From Parapedobacter defluvii (lineage in GTDB: Bacteria; Bacteroidota; Bacteroidia; Sphingobacteriales; Sphingobacteriaceae), in assembly GCF_014642075.1 (NCBI RefSeq), contig NZ_BMIK01000019.1, positions 37,962 to 101,961 on the forward strand: 64,000 nt of DNA, in the 5' to 3' direction. Under the pieces are notes generated by a model. That model saw only the letters and a list, made by a program, of their open reading frames with translations, did no database searches and had not been told where the DNA came from. A program made the translations under genes and the position numbers. How positions within the stretch are numbered: position 1 is the stretch's first letter; every line of letters begins with the position of its first letter. Below, one piece after another: positions 32,428-42,430 of the stretch.

Positions 32428-33936
32428 TTAGTCCTTGGGCATGGCCGGCAGGGTAAAACCATTGTGATACGTATGGTTGATCCATTCCCTAGCAGCATCC
32501 GCGGCATCCAGTTCGGTAAACTGCCGGTCGAAGCGGGGATCTCCGTCGATCACCTCAAACTTATCCACGGAAACTACCTGAATTTTCTCCCCGGGGCTGA
32601 TGTTGGTAAACTCCATGCGCGCACCGTCCCATTGGAGTTCCCGGTTCAGCCCCTGCAGCCTCACGGCTAGTACACCCATGACGACGGTCTCATTGAAGGG
32701 GCCGGAGAATCCGAAATGCGAAGTGGCTTCTTTCCGGTGCCGTGGCGATTCCTTAGCAGCCCGTATCCAATCCTGCTCGTGGGCGTTGGTGTCCCAGATG
32801 TCTCCGCTACCGCCCGGTATGCGGGGAATCCACGGGGTCGGCTCCTCAAAATGATCCATCTCCGTCGCCGGCAGCAACGTCGGATTCATACCGAAGCAGC
32901 CGGTCATGATTTTACCTTTGGTGCCGACGAAGATGATGCCCCCATTGGGATCGCCCATCATTTGGCCCGGCGCTAGCTCTGCCGGACGTTCGGGCAGCAG
33001 GCCGCCATCGTACCAGGTAACCTTCACCTCAGGCATGCCTACCTTATCCGTTGCCGGCCGGGCGGGAAAGGTGTAATGTACTTTCTGCGCATGGGGTGGC
33101 GAATACAGGTTGGCGAGGGTGGAACTGCCGCTTACCTTTGTGGGATATTGCAGTTCAAGCGCCCAATAAATCGGATCCATGATGTGGCAGGCCATATCGC
33201 CTAAGGCACCGGTGCCAAAATCCCACCATCCGCGCCAATTCCAGGGAGTATACACCGAATGGTAGGGCCGTTTAACCGCTGGCCCTATAAACAGGTCCCA
33301 GTCAAGCGTGGGGGGTACAGGTTCACCAGCGGCAGGTGCGATAAGTCCTTGCGGCCAGATAGGGCGGTCTGTCCAGCAGTGCACTTCATACACGTCGCCG
33401 ATTACCCCGGATTGGATCCACTCGGTGACCCGCCGGCACCAGTCGAAGGAATTTCCCTGATTGCCCATCTGCGTGGCTACCCGGTACCTCTTGGCCAGTT
33501 TGGTCAGCAACCGCGATTCATAGACGGAGTGGGTGAGTGGTTTTTGTGTATACGTGTGCTTGCCTAGCGTGATGGCATGTGCCGTGACACCGGCATGGGT
33601 GTGATCCGGTGTAGCTACCATCACGGCATCGATGGATTTGCCGAACTCATCAAACATCACGCGCCAGTCCTTGAATCGGCGGGCCTTGGGGTAGTCGTCA
33701 AACGTCTTGGCGGCATACCGCCAGTCGACATCGCAGAGTGCCACAATGTTTTCAGTAGCCATGCTGGCGAGGTTGCGGCGGCCCACGCCGCCTACACCGA
33801 TGCCGGCGATGTTGAGCTTGTCACTGGGTGCCACATGGCCGGTTACCTTGCCCAGTACGTGGCTGGAAACGATCGAAAAACCAGCGACGGCTGAGGCATT
33901 GCGAATAAATTTTCTTCTGGACAACATAGCGTTCAT
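32428..33936 (-). CDS. Tat-exported Gfo/Idh/MocA-family oxidoreductase (PUL C)
   Basis: 502 residues. The N-terminus MLSRRKFIRNASAVAGF is a twin-arginine signal; the start may be Met1 or Met4. Rossmann motifs: KLNIAGIGVGGVGRRNLAS, IVALCDVDWRYA, DAVMVATPDHTHAGVT, and TQKPLTHSVYESRLL. The C-terminal part has the GDIWDTNAHEQDWIRAAKESPRH motif seen in exported members. It would act on a sugar or glycoside in the periplasm. It starts 3 bases after the CBM9-like gene and is the last gene of the PUL C operon, so it probably processes a product of that locus. It is only distantly similar to the oxidoreductase at 20932. Confidence 0.93.
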   Translation of the reverse strand: MNAMLSRRKFIRNASAVAGFSIVSSHVLGKVTGHVAPSDKLNIAGIGVGGVGRRNLASMATENIVALCDVDWRYAAKTFDDYPKARRFKDWRVMFDEFGKSIDAVMVATPDHTHAGVTAHAITLGKHTYTQKPLTHSVYESRLLTKLAKRYRVATQMGNQGNSFDWCRRVTEWIQSGVIGDVYEVHCWTDRPIWPQGLIAPAAGEPVPPTLDWDLFIGPAVKRPYHSVYTPWNWRGWWDFGTGALGDMACHIMDPIYWALELQYPTKVSGSSTLANLYSPPHAQKVHYTFPARPATDKVGMPEVKVTWYDGGLLPERPAELAPGQMMGDPNGGIIFVGTKGKIMTGCFGMNPTLLPATEMDHFEEPTPWIPRIPGGSGDIWDTNAHEQDWIRAAKESPRHRKEATSHFGFSGPFNETVVMGVLAVRLQGLNRELQWDGARMEFTNISPGEKIQVVSVDKFEVIDGDPRFDRQFTELDAADAAREWINHTYHNGFTLPAMPKD

Positions 33937-33939
33937 AAT

Positions 33940-34671
33940 TTATCTGTTTAAGGGTTCTTGGATTTCAATGGGATGGAAAGAGGTCGGTACATGGAAGTCG
34001 GGGTCGGCAGTGTTCGGATCAATCCAGGTAAGCCACTGCACGGGGTCAGCTTCGGTATGGGCTTTGTGGTATTCGGCACGGTACAATCCCATGTGTACGG
34101 TGAAATTTCCGGTAGTCAGCGTATCGCCGGACAACCCGCGGAGGAAACCGAGGGGAATCCGGCCTTCTACCGCGTATCCACCGGGGATGGCCTGTGCAAC
34201 GACAGCAAGATCCGGCAAATCCCACGTGTCGTCGAACTGCCGATAATAGGTTGCACGGTAATCCAGTACATCCCCGTATGGACCCATTTCCAGGCAATAA
34301 TACGTGTTTAATGTGCTGTCGCCCGAAAGGAAAATCTCCACCCGGTCGCCCGAAGCGACATCCGATTCCTGAACAAAAGGACGTGCTACAAGCAAGCTGT
34401 CCGTTGCCTCAAAGGCGAAGTAAAACCAGGCGGAGTCCGCAATGGCGCAGAACCGGGTTAGACCGAATGGCAAGTCGCTCCAGGGCGAATGGAAATCGCT
34501 GACTTCAAAGACTGCATCGAGCGCATCCCAGTCCTGCAGGTGCCCGTCTATGGCAACGGGAGCGTGCACAATCGCAGCAACGGATGGCAAGCGCGCTGAT
34601 TGCTGCTGTGAACAGGCCAGCATGGCTGCCAGAAGAAGCACCGCTAACAGGTATCGCGTCTGTTTTTGCAT
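33940..34671 (-). CDS. CBM9-like (DOMON-fold) carbohydrate-binding lipoprotein
   Basis: 243 residues; signal YLLAVLLLAAMLAC with lipidated Cys. The mature protein is a single beta-sandwich of the CBM9-like type: VAIDGHLQDWDALDAVFEVSDF at the start, FYFAFEATDSLLV, SGDRVEIFLSGDS, GGYAVEGRIPL (the usual "xxGyxxExxIP" signature), and a final strand. No catalytic motif. It lies 11 bases after the DUF4838-like gene. It probably binds saccharide for the neighbouring enzymes. Confidence 0.85.
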   Translation of the reverse strand: MQKQTRYLLAVLLLAAMLACSQQQSARLPSVAAIVHAPVAIDGHLQDWDALDAVFEVSDFHSPWSDLPFGLTRFCAIADSAWFYFAFEATDSLLVARPFVQESDVASGDRVEIFLSGDSTLNTYYCLEMGPYGDVLDYRATYYRQFDDTWDLPDLAVVAQAIPGGYAVEGRIPLGFLRGLSGDTLTTGNFTVHMGLYRAEYHKAHTEADPVQWLTWIDPNTADPDFHVPTSFHPIEIQEPLNR

Positions 34672-34682
34672 TTGAGGCCAGT

Positions 34683-35771
34683 TTATTGACGTAAACGGTA
34701 GTATTCCAGTCCCTTCCCATATTCATTAACAAATGTCAGGTCGGGATGGTTCTTGATATATTGATCGTCGATATATACGCCAAAGCTGGTGATGTGCCGG
34801 ATACCGCGCTTGGCATAAACATCTATATCTTCCAAAAACACCTCCGGATGCCACGGCAGGGCAACCGCCGGCTTCTTCCAGCCGCTGAACAGCGATACAT
34901 CCAGCCAGTACTCGAGCACCTGTGCCGTTTCTGCGGGAAATACCTTTAGGTTTTCATCCAGTAGCCTCAGATGCTCACCATGGGTGATCGTTTGCGTGTC
35001 ATTCCAGCCGGTAGCGCCCGTGTCAAGCAGGGATTTGTCCCACCTGCGGTAGATGGGGGCAAATTCAAGGAAGATGCCCGGCGCCGGTTTCACCTTCACG
35101 GGCGCTTCGAGGGTATTGACGTATGCCAGGTGTGCCAGCATGGCCTCGGGATCTACTTCCTTCCGCAACGCGTTTACGATGGCATTTTCGAGTAGCAGGG
35201 CCTGCTCGCTGTCGGAATAGGGGCTGCATTCCGGACATCGGCACATCGGTACGGCATCGTCAATCCAATAAAAGTACCTGCCGGTGGTAGGGGTAAGGAT
35301 TTTGGCGTATTTCACCGCGTTGTCGCACACGGTCTTGACGGCCTTCTCGGAATGCACACAGAGGTTATAGTCAGCAACCCGCTTTCCTTCCTCATTCATA
35401 CGGAACATCGTGGAATCTTCTTCAAACAGGCTTCTCGGCAACAGGTCGCCCATGGAATGCAGCTCGTGCTCAACCTCGATGCCGTGTGTTTTGCATTCCT
35501 GAAGAAACTGCCGGCCGCGCTCGGACTGGATAAATTCGGCGACCTGGCTGGGGGTAATGTGCGTGGCCAGGGTGGTAAGGCCCGCCTCCTTGGCTCGTCT
35601 TGGCCAGTCTACGGTACTCAGGTCGTGGACGTCAAGTACCAAACCGCGGGTCTTGAAATGACTTGCTTCCTGCTTTTCTGCCTGCGTGGAGCAGGAAACC
35701 AGTAAGACAAGGATCAACAGTAAGGGTGCAAAAGATTTCCAAGGGAAACAGATTCGATTTGTAGGGTTCAT
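34683..35771 (-). CDS. DUF4838-like lipoprotein, putative glycosidase
   Basis: I start at the ATG at 35771 (362 residues; hydrophobic LLLILVLLVSC lipobox); the ATG at 35795 is an alternative with better spacing from susD. Features: a barrel-like alternation (GLVLDVHDLSTVDWPRRAKE, TLATHITPSQVAEFIQS, EVEHELHSMGDLLPRS), the Cys cluster MCRCPECS following YFYWIDDA at about residues 185-200, and EYWLDVSLFSGW. The D-D near a CxCxxC cluster is the pattern of DUF4838, a PUL-associated family related to GH67/GH20-type barrels. Catalytic acids cannot be assigned by eye. It is the only candidate hydrolase of PUL C. Confidence 0.72.
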   Translation of the reverse strand: MNPTNRICFPWKSFAPLLLILVLLVSCSTQAEKQEASHFKTRGLVLDVHDLSTVDWPRRAKEAGLTTLATHITPSQVAEFIQSERGRQFLQECKTHGIEVEHELHSMGDLLPRSLFEEDSTMFRMNEEGKRVADYNLCVHSEKAVKTVCDNAVKYAKILTPTTGRYFYWIDDAVPMCRCPECSPYSDSEQALLLENAIVNALRKEVDPEAMLAHLAYVNTLEAPVKVKPAPGIFLEFAPIYRRWDKSLLDTGATGWNDTQTITHGEHLRLLDENLKVFPAETAQVLEYWLDVSLFSGWKKPAVALPWHPEVFLEDIDVYAKRGIRHITSFGVYIDDQYIKNHPDLTFVNEYGKGLEYYRLRQ

Positions 35772-35802
35772 TGTAGGGTTATTTGAGGGTATCATGTTCG
35801 TG

Positions 35803-37509
35803 TTACTGATTTGGCCAACCGGGATTTTGGACGAGGTTCTTATTGATGAGCAGCTCATTCACCGGCAGCGGATCAAGATAGTCCCGATCGGCCTTAAACT
35901 GGTATCCGTTGGGCAAAATCTCCCGGTAATAGTCAATATACCCGTTTTCATCCAGGTCAATATTGGTAAAACCCGGATAGTCCGAGGGGTTGAATTTCGC
36001 GCCTTTGGGCCGCTTGTTCACAAAAAGGTCGTGCGCCCGCCAACGCATCAGATCGGCGAGGCGGTATCCCTCACAGGCCAGCTCTACACGGCGTTCACGG
36101 CGTATCTCGTTCAACACCGGTGTCAGCGTGGGGAAGTCCCATGCTGGATCCACCGTAATTGAACCCATCACCAGATCCGGCATCTGCACACGGCGGCGCA
36201 GCAGGTTTACGGATTTATTGATGTCGTCCTGGTTCAGCGATCCTAGCTCGGCCTTGGCCTCGGCGTAGTTGAGCAATACCTCGGCATAACGGAAGATGAT
36301 GGCGGCCGTGGTCGAGCCGAAATCGGCCTGCTGCAATTGCTTGTTGGGCAACGCTCCTTTTTGGATCTGGTACCCGGTGGTGGTATTCGCTTCCCCGCCG
36401 AGGTGCACAGGTGCCCGCTCAAAAACCAGGTCTTCATTGATCGGATCGCCCGGGGCAAAGACAATGGCGTCCAAACGGGGGTCCCGATGGGTGAACTCAG
36501 TGGTCAGGTCCGCATCGCCTTCATACAGGGAACTGACTGCAATGGGCTTCCCGTCGGTACAGAGATAGGCCTCCACCAGCGACTTGCTGACCCCGGTGGC
36601 ACCACCGATGATGGAAAGAAACCGCTGCCCGTTGTGCGCATTGAAACCCAAGACGTAACGCTTCCAGAATATCACCTCAGGGTTGGCGCTGAGATCGCTC
36701 TGGTTGAACAGTGAAACGTAATCGGCCACGCCGTTTCCGGCCACTTGGTACCTTCCGGCATTCATAACCTGCAGCGATGCGGCTACAGCCTGCTCGAAAT
36801 ACGTCTCGGGGGTGGCATTCTGCACCCCGAATGGGGTGCCGGCATGGTATTTCTGCCACGTACCTTCATACAGGGCAACGCGTGATTTCAGTGCCAACGC
36901 TACGTATTTGTTGATCCGGAAGGCCGGTGCATCCGGCTTCAGGTATTGGATGGCCTGGTCCAGGTCTGCCAGTATCCGGTCGGCAATGACATTGCGGGGT
37001 TCGCGCGGACTGTACAATGCCTCGTCGTCCGTGCCCAACGGCCGATCATACCATGGCAAGCCGCCGAAGCGCTGCAGCAGATCGAAATAAATGTAAGCCC
37101 GGAAAAAGAACCCTTCGCCTATGTACTGGTCAACATCCGCGGTCCGCCCGCCCAGATTATCGATAACCCGCTGGTAGTTGGCATGGAATACGTTGATGTC
37201 ACGGACAGCGTTCCAAGCCCATCCCCCGCCCGTCTGCGGCAGGGCACGGACTCCCCCCAGGCGCGTATTGTAGACGCTCGGCACCATGTTGTCGCTGTTA
37301 TTGTCCCGCCAGAAGGGACCGCCATCGTGGGAGAACCATCCCGGAAACAGTTCGTAAAAGGGGTTGAGAAACAGCTCCAAATCTTGGTTGGTTTTCCAGA
37401 AATTGGCCTCGGTAATCGCGTCAAGCGGCGTTTTATTCAAAAATTCACTTTTTTCACACGATAGCGCCGTGGCGAAAAAAGCAAAAAGTACGATGTATTT
37501 TGTGTTCAT
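35803..37509 (-). CDS. SusD/RagB-family lipoprotein (PUL C)
   Basis: 568 residues, lipobox ATALSC. Characteristic segments: EANFWKTNQDLELFLNPFYELF, GEGFFFRAYIYFDLLQRFGGLPW, RYAEVLLNYAEAKAELG, and VELACEGYRLADLMRWRAHDLF near the C-terminus, with DPLPVNELLINKNLVQNPGW at the end. Its start lies 11 bases after the SusC stop. The length is in the upper family range because of long loops in the C-terminal third. Confidence 0.96.
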   Translation of the reverse strand: MNTKYIVLFAFFATALSCEKSEFLNKTPLDAITEANFWKTNQDLELFLNPFYELFPGWFSHDGGPFWRDNNSDNMVPSVYNTRLGGVRALPQTGGGWAWNAVRDINVFHANYQRVIDNLGGRTADVDQYIGEGFFFRAYIYFDLLQRFGGLPWYDRPLGTDDEALYSPREPRNVIADRILADLDQAIQYLKPDAPAFRINKYVALALKSRVALYEGTWQKYHAGTPFGVQNATPETYFEQAVAASLQVMNAGRYQVAGNGVADYVSLFNQSDLSANPEVIFWKRYVLGFNAHNGQRFLSIIGGATGVSKSLVEAYLCTDGKPIAVSSLYEGDADLTTEFTHRDPRLDAIVFAPGDPINEDLVFERAPVHLGGEANTTTGYQIQKGALPNKQLQQADFGSTTAAIIFRYAEVLLNYAEAKAELGSLNQDDINKSVNLLRRRVQMPDLVMGSITVDPAWDFPTLTPVLNEIRRERRVELACEGYRLADLMRWRAHDLFVNKRPKGAKFNPSDYPGFTNIDLDENGYIDYYREILPNGYQFKADRDYLDPLPVNELLINKNLVQNPGWPNQ

Positions 37510-37520
37510 AATCCTTTTCT

Positions 37521-40500
37521 TTAAAAATTAATATTCAACCCGAGTGAGAGCGTTTTCTGGATGGGATAAACCTTGCCCCTGCCGAAATTGCCGTCGGTAC
37601 CTTCTGGATCAAGAAACCGCTCGATACCCGAAAAGGTGAGCAGGTTTTCGGCATTGAAGAAAATCCGGGTGTTTGAAATGGATAGCCGGTTGGTCAGCTG
37701 TTGCGGAAGCGTGTAGCCGAGCGACAGGTTCTTCAGCCGGGCATACGCGGCATTCTGTAGGTAGCGTGTCGAAGTTTGCCGATTCTTATGCGTTTCGGCG
37801 CTGATATAGGGATTGGGCCAATAGGCTCCGGGATTATCTGCCCGGTAATAATCCATATGCTGCTCAAATACACTGGTACCCCACACGTTGTCTGCATGCC
37901 CCCAGAAAACCCAATCGCCGCCGCCTGAAAAATCGACATCCCGTTTTCCCACGCCGTTCCAGAACATATTGAAGTCAAACCGCTTATAACGCATGCCCAG
38001 AGTAAGGCTGTATAAATACCGGGGGTTGGAATTGCCGATGATGCGCAGGTCTCCCGGATTGTCAACCGTATTCAGACCGGGGCCTATTTCACCGTTCCCG
38101 TCCACATCTTCATACCGCACATCGCCGGGCTTCCATACCCCGAAAAAGCGCGACTGATCGGGCGCTGAAGCAATTTCTTCTTCCGATTGGAACAGCCCGT
38201 TGGAATGATACCCCCATATTTCGCCCAGTACGCGACCCTCGTAATTTTGGGAAAGTACACGGTTGGGATTGTTCCACCGGGTGATGACCGTCTTGTAGTC
38301 GGTGAGACCAACCGTGAGATCGTACTGGAAGTCTTCCTGTATCTTTCCCTTATAAGTGACGCTGAGCTCCCATCCCGTGTTCTTCTGCGCCGCATTGTTT
38401 TCCTGCGGCACGCTGGTACCCAGCGTGGCGGGCAACGGATTGGGGGTGCCGATCATATCCGAAATCTCCCGCTTGAACAGATCGAACGTAACCAAGACCC
38501 GATTGTTCATCAGTCCTGCATCGAAACCCACATTCGTGGTGCTGATCGTTTCCCAGGTGAGCGACGAACTCACGATGCCGGGGGCATTGATTCCGATCAC
38601 CGGCGTATTGCCCGCTACCCACGATACCTGCGGCTTTACCGGCATGACCGGAAGGTAGAGGAAGTTGGCAACGTTGTGATTGCCCAATGAACCATAGGAA
38701 GCCCGTAGCTTAAATTCGTTGAGGGTATTTTTCAACGGGGCCCAATAGTTTTCTTCCGAAAGGCGGTATGCCACGGAAAGCGACGGGAAAAATCCGAACC
38801 GCGATGCTTCATCGAAACGGGAACTGCCCTGGTAACGGCCGTTGAACTCCAGCAGGTATTTGCCGCGGTAATCGTAATTGAGCCGCGCAAATGTACCCAT
38901 GGTAGACCACTCGTTCATATGGTCAAACAACCGGGTCGACCCGGTGGCCAGCAAAATAGCGGGAACATAGTCCGTCAGCAGGTTATCGCGATAGCCCGAT
39001 AGGTCTTCAAATCTGCCGAACTCACGCTGATGGCCCACGAGCAGCTTGAAATTATGATCCGAAACATGGGTTTCGTACGAGGAGTAAATATTGGCATTCC
39101 AATAGTTGTTGCGCGCATACGTCTTGGTCAGGCTATTGATGGGCGTGGTATCGAAATGGGTGTACAACGTTCCGTCGGGGCCAACCGCATCTACTTTGGC
39201 ACGGTGGAGCGAAGACATCGAAGCCTTGTTGTTCCAACCGTAATCGCCCTTGATCAGCCAACCCTTAATGGGTTCGAATTCGGCTTCAATCTTCGTCCAG
39301 AAATCGTTGGTGATGTGCTTTTCCCTACCGCCATCTTCGAACACCTGGAAGCGGGACATTTCGCTCCAGGTACCGTTAGGGTATCTTACCGGGTCTGTAG
39401 GAAACCGCCGCGGGAAATCGTGCCACATAACCGAACGGTCCAGGCCGTATCCGTCGTTGGGATAATCGATATCACTGTTGGAAAACTTGGTCAGGAAATT
39501 CACCCGCATCCAATCGGTAATCGTGGCGCTCATCTTCGCATCGATGTTATACCGTTTGTAGCCTTCGTTGGCGTGGCGCATTTGCCCGCGGTGATCGAAG
39601 AGTCCCAACGACACGTAGTAGTTGAAATGCTGCCCGCCCCCGTTCATGCTAAGGTCGTGCTTCTGGCGCAACGCCCACGGCTTGAGGAGTTCCTCATACC
39701 AATTGGTATTGCCGTTCGCGTTCTCGCGCTTTGCCCACTTGGAGGGGTCCAATGGGTCCGGCCCCACGGCGGGAACGCTCGTCGGGTCCTGCATGTACTG
39801 CTTGATCCGGGCAATTACCTCATCGGAAAACAGGGGTGCACTGCCGGCATTGACGGTAGCGGCATTGAGGTAGGTAGAGAAATCCAGCGAGTTTACCGGA
39901 TGCGGTAACCGCGTCGGTGCACCCATGGTTAGGGTGTTGTTGTAGTTAAACCGAGGCTTCCCTTCACTGAATTGGCCCTTTTTTGTCGTGATAAGGATGA
40001 CCCCGTAAGGTGCGTTCGCACCGTAGATGGCCGCCGATGAAGCATCTTTGATGACCGAAATGTTCTCAATGTCTTCGGGGTTCACCAGGTTGATGTCTAC
40101 CGGCAGCCCATCAACCAACACCAGCGGATTGCCCATCCCCCGGATATTGAAGTTCATGGTGGCATCCGGCTGCCCTCCGGAATTATTCGTAAACACATTG
40201 AGGCCGGGGCTTATGCCCTGCAAGGCTTGGCTCACATTGCCGATCGGGCGGTCTGCAAGCCGCTTGCCGTCCACCATTTCCACCGCCCCGGAGAGGTTGG
40301 CCTTTCGCTGCGTACCGTACCCCACCACGATTACCTCATCCAGGTCGCTGATGGAATTTGCCAGCGTAACCTGCACCGAACGTTGATTGGAAACGGTTAC
40401 CTCCCGGGATTCAAAGCCGACGTTGCTGAACACCAGGGTCTGATCGCCCGGTGGCAGCGCAAGCCTGAAACTGCCCTGGGTGTCTGTGGTGGTAACGGAG

Positions 40501-40976
40501 TTGCTGCCCTTTACCGACACCGTAACACCGGGAAGCGGGGCTCCCTCTGCGTCGACCACCCTGCCGGCGATTTCACGTTGCAGGGCTTCCGCCGGCACAG
40601 GCACAACGGCCCTGCGTTCCGTGGCTTTCGGCTTGATGACGATGGTCCCGTCTTTCAATGCCCACTCCAGGGGTTCATCCGCTAAAATTGCGGCCATCGC
40701 CTCTTCCAGGTTTGCGCGTTCTACATGCACGCTTACCCGGGTTTGTGCAATGCGGTCTCCCCGGAAAAAAAAGGAATACCCTTGTTGCAGCTGGATCTGC
40801 TTCATCACGTCACGCAGCGTTTTGCTTTCTACATTCAACGTAATGTGTTGTGCTTTTACGTCTGCAGAGGTCTGTAGAACGAACCCCAGGATTAAAAAAG
40901 CCACTAGCTTCATGATGATGAATATTCGAATTGCCAAAGGCAATGTCATGCCTTTAACAGATGGTATAAAAATCAT
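37521..40976 (-). CDS. SusC-family TonB-dependent receptor with STN domain (PUL C)
   Basis: 1151 residues. An extended leader (IRIFIIMKLVAFLILGF) parallels that of the PUL B receptor, so I keep the upstream start; Met22 at 40913 is the alternative. STN domain about 43-110 (ITLNVESKTLRDVMKQIQLQ, GTIVIKPK), regulatory-like domain about 132-212 (IAGRVVDAEGAPLPGVTVSV), EVIVVGYGTQRKANLSGAV, and the plug with NPLVLVDGLPVDIN and VIKDASSAAIYGANAPYGV. The last motif differs from the common YGSRGANGV form. Barrel ends LSLGLNINF. Pairs with the SusD 11 bases downstream and signals to the adjacent FecR. Confidence 0.97.
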   Translation of the reverse strand: MIFIPSVKGMTLPLAIRIFIIMKLVAFLILGFVLQTSADVKAQHITLNVESKTLRDVMKQIQLQQGYSFFFRGDRIAQTRVSVHVERANLEEAMAAILADEPLEWALKDGTIVIKPKATERRAVVPVPAEALQREIAGRVVDAEGAPLPGVTVSVKGSNSVTTTDTQGSFRLALPPGDQTLVFSNVGFESREVTVSNQRSVQVTLANSISDLDEVIVVGYGTQRKANLSGAVEMVDGKRLADRPIGNVSQALQGISPGLNVFTNNSGGQPDATMNFNIRGMGNPLVLVDGLPVDINLVNPEDIENISVIKDASSAAIYGANAPYGVILITTKKGQFSEGKPRFNYNNTLTMGAPTRLPHPVNSLDFSTYLNAATVNAGSAPLFSDEVIARIKQYMQDPTSVPAVGPDPLDPSKWAKRENANGNTNWYEELLKPWALRQKHDLSMNGGGQHFNYYVSLGLFDHRGQMRHANEGYKRYNIDAKMSATITDWMRVNFLTKFSNSDIDYPNDGYGLDRSVMWHDFPRRFPTDPVRYPNGTWSEMSRFQVFEDGGREKHITNDFWTKIEAEFEPIKGWLIKGDYGWNNKASMSSLHRAKVDAVGPDGTLYTHFDTTPINSLTKTYARNNYWNANIYSSYETHVSDHNFKLLVGHQREFGRFEDLSGYRDNLLTDYVPAILLATGSTRLFDHMNEWSTMGTFARLNYDYRGKYLLEFNGRYQGSSRFDEASRFGFFPSLSVAYRLSEENYWAPLKNTLNEFKLRASYGSLGNHNVANFLYLPVMPVKPQVSWVAGNTPVIGINAPGIVSSSLTWETISTTNVGFDAGLMNNRVLVTFDLFKREISDMIGTPNPLPATLGTSVPQENNAAQKNTGWELSVTYKGKIQEDFQYDLTVGLTDYKTVITRWNNPNRVLSQNYEGRVLGEIWGYHSNGLFQSEEEIASAPDQSRFFGVWKPGDVRYEDVDGNGEIGPGLNTVDNPGDLRIIGNSNPRYLYSLTLGMRYKRFDFNMFWNGVGKRDVDFSGGGDWVFWGHADNVWGTSVFEQHMDYYRADNPGAYWPNPYISAETHKNRQTSTRYLQNAAYARLKNLSLGYTLPQQLTNRLSISNTRIFFNAENLLTFSGIERFLDPEGTDGNFGRGKVYPIQKTLSLGLNINF

Positions 40977-41056
40977 ATATTTGTATGGTTTGAATGGTTA
41001 CAATTCAGTTTGCTGACGCAGTTGCAATAACTGCCGGAGCCATATCAGACAGCTTT

Positions 41057-41082
41057 CCGGATGGTGTGACCGCACCGTCCGG
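41057..41082 (-). promoter_or_regulatory. Hairpin between fecR and susC (PUL C)
   Basis: CCGGATGGTG (41057-41066) pairs with CACCGTCCGG (41073-41082) around TGACCG; nine of ten positions pair on the minus-strand transcript. On the plus strand it is followed by CTTTCTTTTT, so it would terminate antisense transcription better than sense. It occupies the middle of the 201-base gap between fecR and susC. Confidence 0.5.
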
Positions 41083-41177
41083 CTTTCTTTTTCTGTTGCT
41101 CCTGTTTGGGGTGTTATGTTTCTCTTTTCATACGTTAGGATTTTGGTTCAACATGTTTGGTTATTACTGAAATGCGT

Positions 41178-42332
41178 TTACTCATTAATGACCAGCAGCT
41201 TCCTTTTGCCGCCCTGTTGGGTGATTTTAAAATCCAACCCACTTTCTTTTAACATGGCCAATACCGAAGATAGCGGTTTACCACGCTTGAACACGCCAAA
41301 AAACCGCATCGTGGGAACTTTCCCCTGGTAAACCACTTCGATATCATACCAGCGCTCAAGTTGTGTAAATGCGGCGGCGGGCGTAAGACCATCGAAATTG
41401 AAATATCCATTTTTCCACGCGGTATAGCTATCGGTGTCAACTGTATGCAATGCCAGAACCGAACCGGATTTCGTAGCCTGCTGACCGGGTGCCAGGATAC
41501 GCGAAGAGCCTGCGTCACGATCGGAATCCGGGTTGAGCAACGTCACTTTCACCCGGCCTTCCACCAACGTCGTTTTCGTTTCGGGTTGACTGGAGTAGGC
41601 AGAAATGTTGAAGGCGGTACCCAGTACTTCTACTTCCTGACCCAAGGTCTTTACTTTGAATGGCACCGTCGATTTGGCCACTTCAAAATAACCTTCTCCC
41701 TCCAGCTCCACGATCCGTTCATCTCCAATGAATCTGCTCGGATAAGTTAAGGTGGAAGCCGCGTTTAACCATACGACCGTACCATCCGACAAGGTCAACT
41801 GATAGGTGCCGCCCCTCGGTGTGGACAATGCCAGCGGATTGACAACGCCTGCCTTTAGATTGACGATTTCTTCAGGCTGATTTTGATAGGTAATACCGTT
41901 GTCGCCCACCACGATTCCGGATTGGGCTTCGCTGAGGCTGATCGTACGTCCATCCGCCAGGGTGAGGGTGGCCTTGTTGCCGCCCGGTCTGACGTCCTGA
42001 ACGTCTAAGGTTACCCATTCGTCATTCGGTGTTGGTGCCAGGAAACTCCAGGTTACGGCAATACCGGCGAGCACAATGGCTGCGGCATACGGAAGCCAAC
42101 GGGTAATTTTCCGCTTGGGCGCTTCACCGTCAATACGGCTCAGAATCCGGGTATAGAGCCGTTGCTTGTGCTCGTCTTCACTTTGGGCATGGAAGGACGG
42201 AACGTCGATGGGTGCGTCGCTGACCTCGTTGAACCAGTGCTCAAATTCCTGCTGTTCTTCTTTACTGAGGGTGCCGGTAAGCCATTTATTGGCCAACTCC
42301 TGCAGCCTGACCGTATCTACTTGTTTTGCCAT
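41178..42332 (-). CDS. FecR-family anti-sigma factor (PUL C)
   Basis: 384 residues from the ATG at 42332 (MAKQVDTVRLQELANKWL); the frame is open for 17 more codons. Cytoplasmic helices with FEHWFNEVS, transmembrane segment about 85-103 (RWLPYAAAIVLAGIAVTWSF), FecR domain with LSTPRGGTYQLTLSDGTVVW and ELEGEGYFEVAKSTVPFKV, and a C-terminal DUF4974 domain (FNFDGLTPAAAFTQLERWYD ... ESGLDFKIT). It is close in sequence layout to the PUL D FecR (shared LADGRTISLSEAQSGIVV) and less so to that of PUL B, suggesting duplication. Confidence 0.94.
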   Translation of the reverse strand: MAKQVDTVRLQELANKWLTGTLSKEEQQEFEHWFNEVSDAPIDVPSFHAQSEDEHKQRLYTRILSRIDGEAPKRKITRWLPYAAAIVLAGIAVTWSFLAPTPNDEWVTLDVQDVRPGGNKATLTLADGRTISLSEAQSGIVVGDNGITYQNQPEEIVNLKAGVVNPLALSTPRGGTYQLTLSDGTVVWLNAASTLTYPSRFIGDERIVELEGEGYFEVAKSTVPFKVKTLGQEVEVLGTAFNISAYSSQPETKTTLVEGRVKVTLLNPDSDRDAGSSRILAPGQQATKSGSVLALHTVDTDSYTAWKNGYFNFDGLTPAAAFTQLERWYDIEVVYQGKVPTMRFFGVFKRGKPLSSVLAMLKESGLDFKITQQGGKRKLLVINE

Positions 42333-42430
42333 ATGCCGTTGGGCCCTTTTTTCAATAGGTACCCCGCAGACAGGAAATGACACACCACTTTCAAAAAAAA
42401 ATCACAACTTATTGCACAACAGCGAGATAA

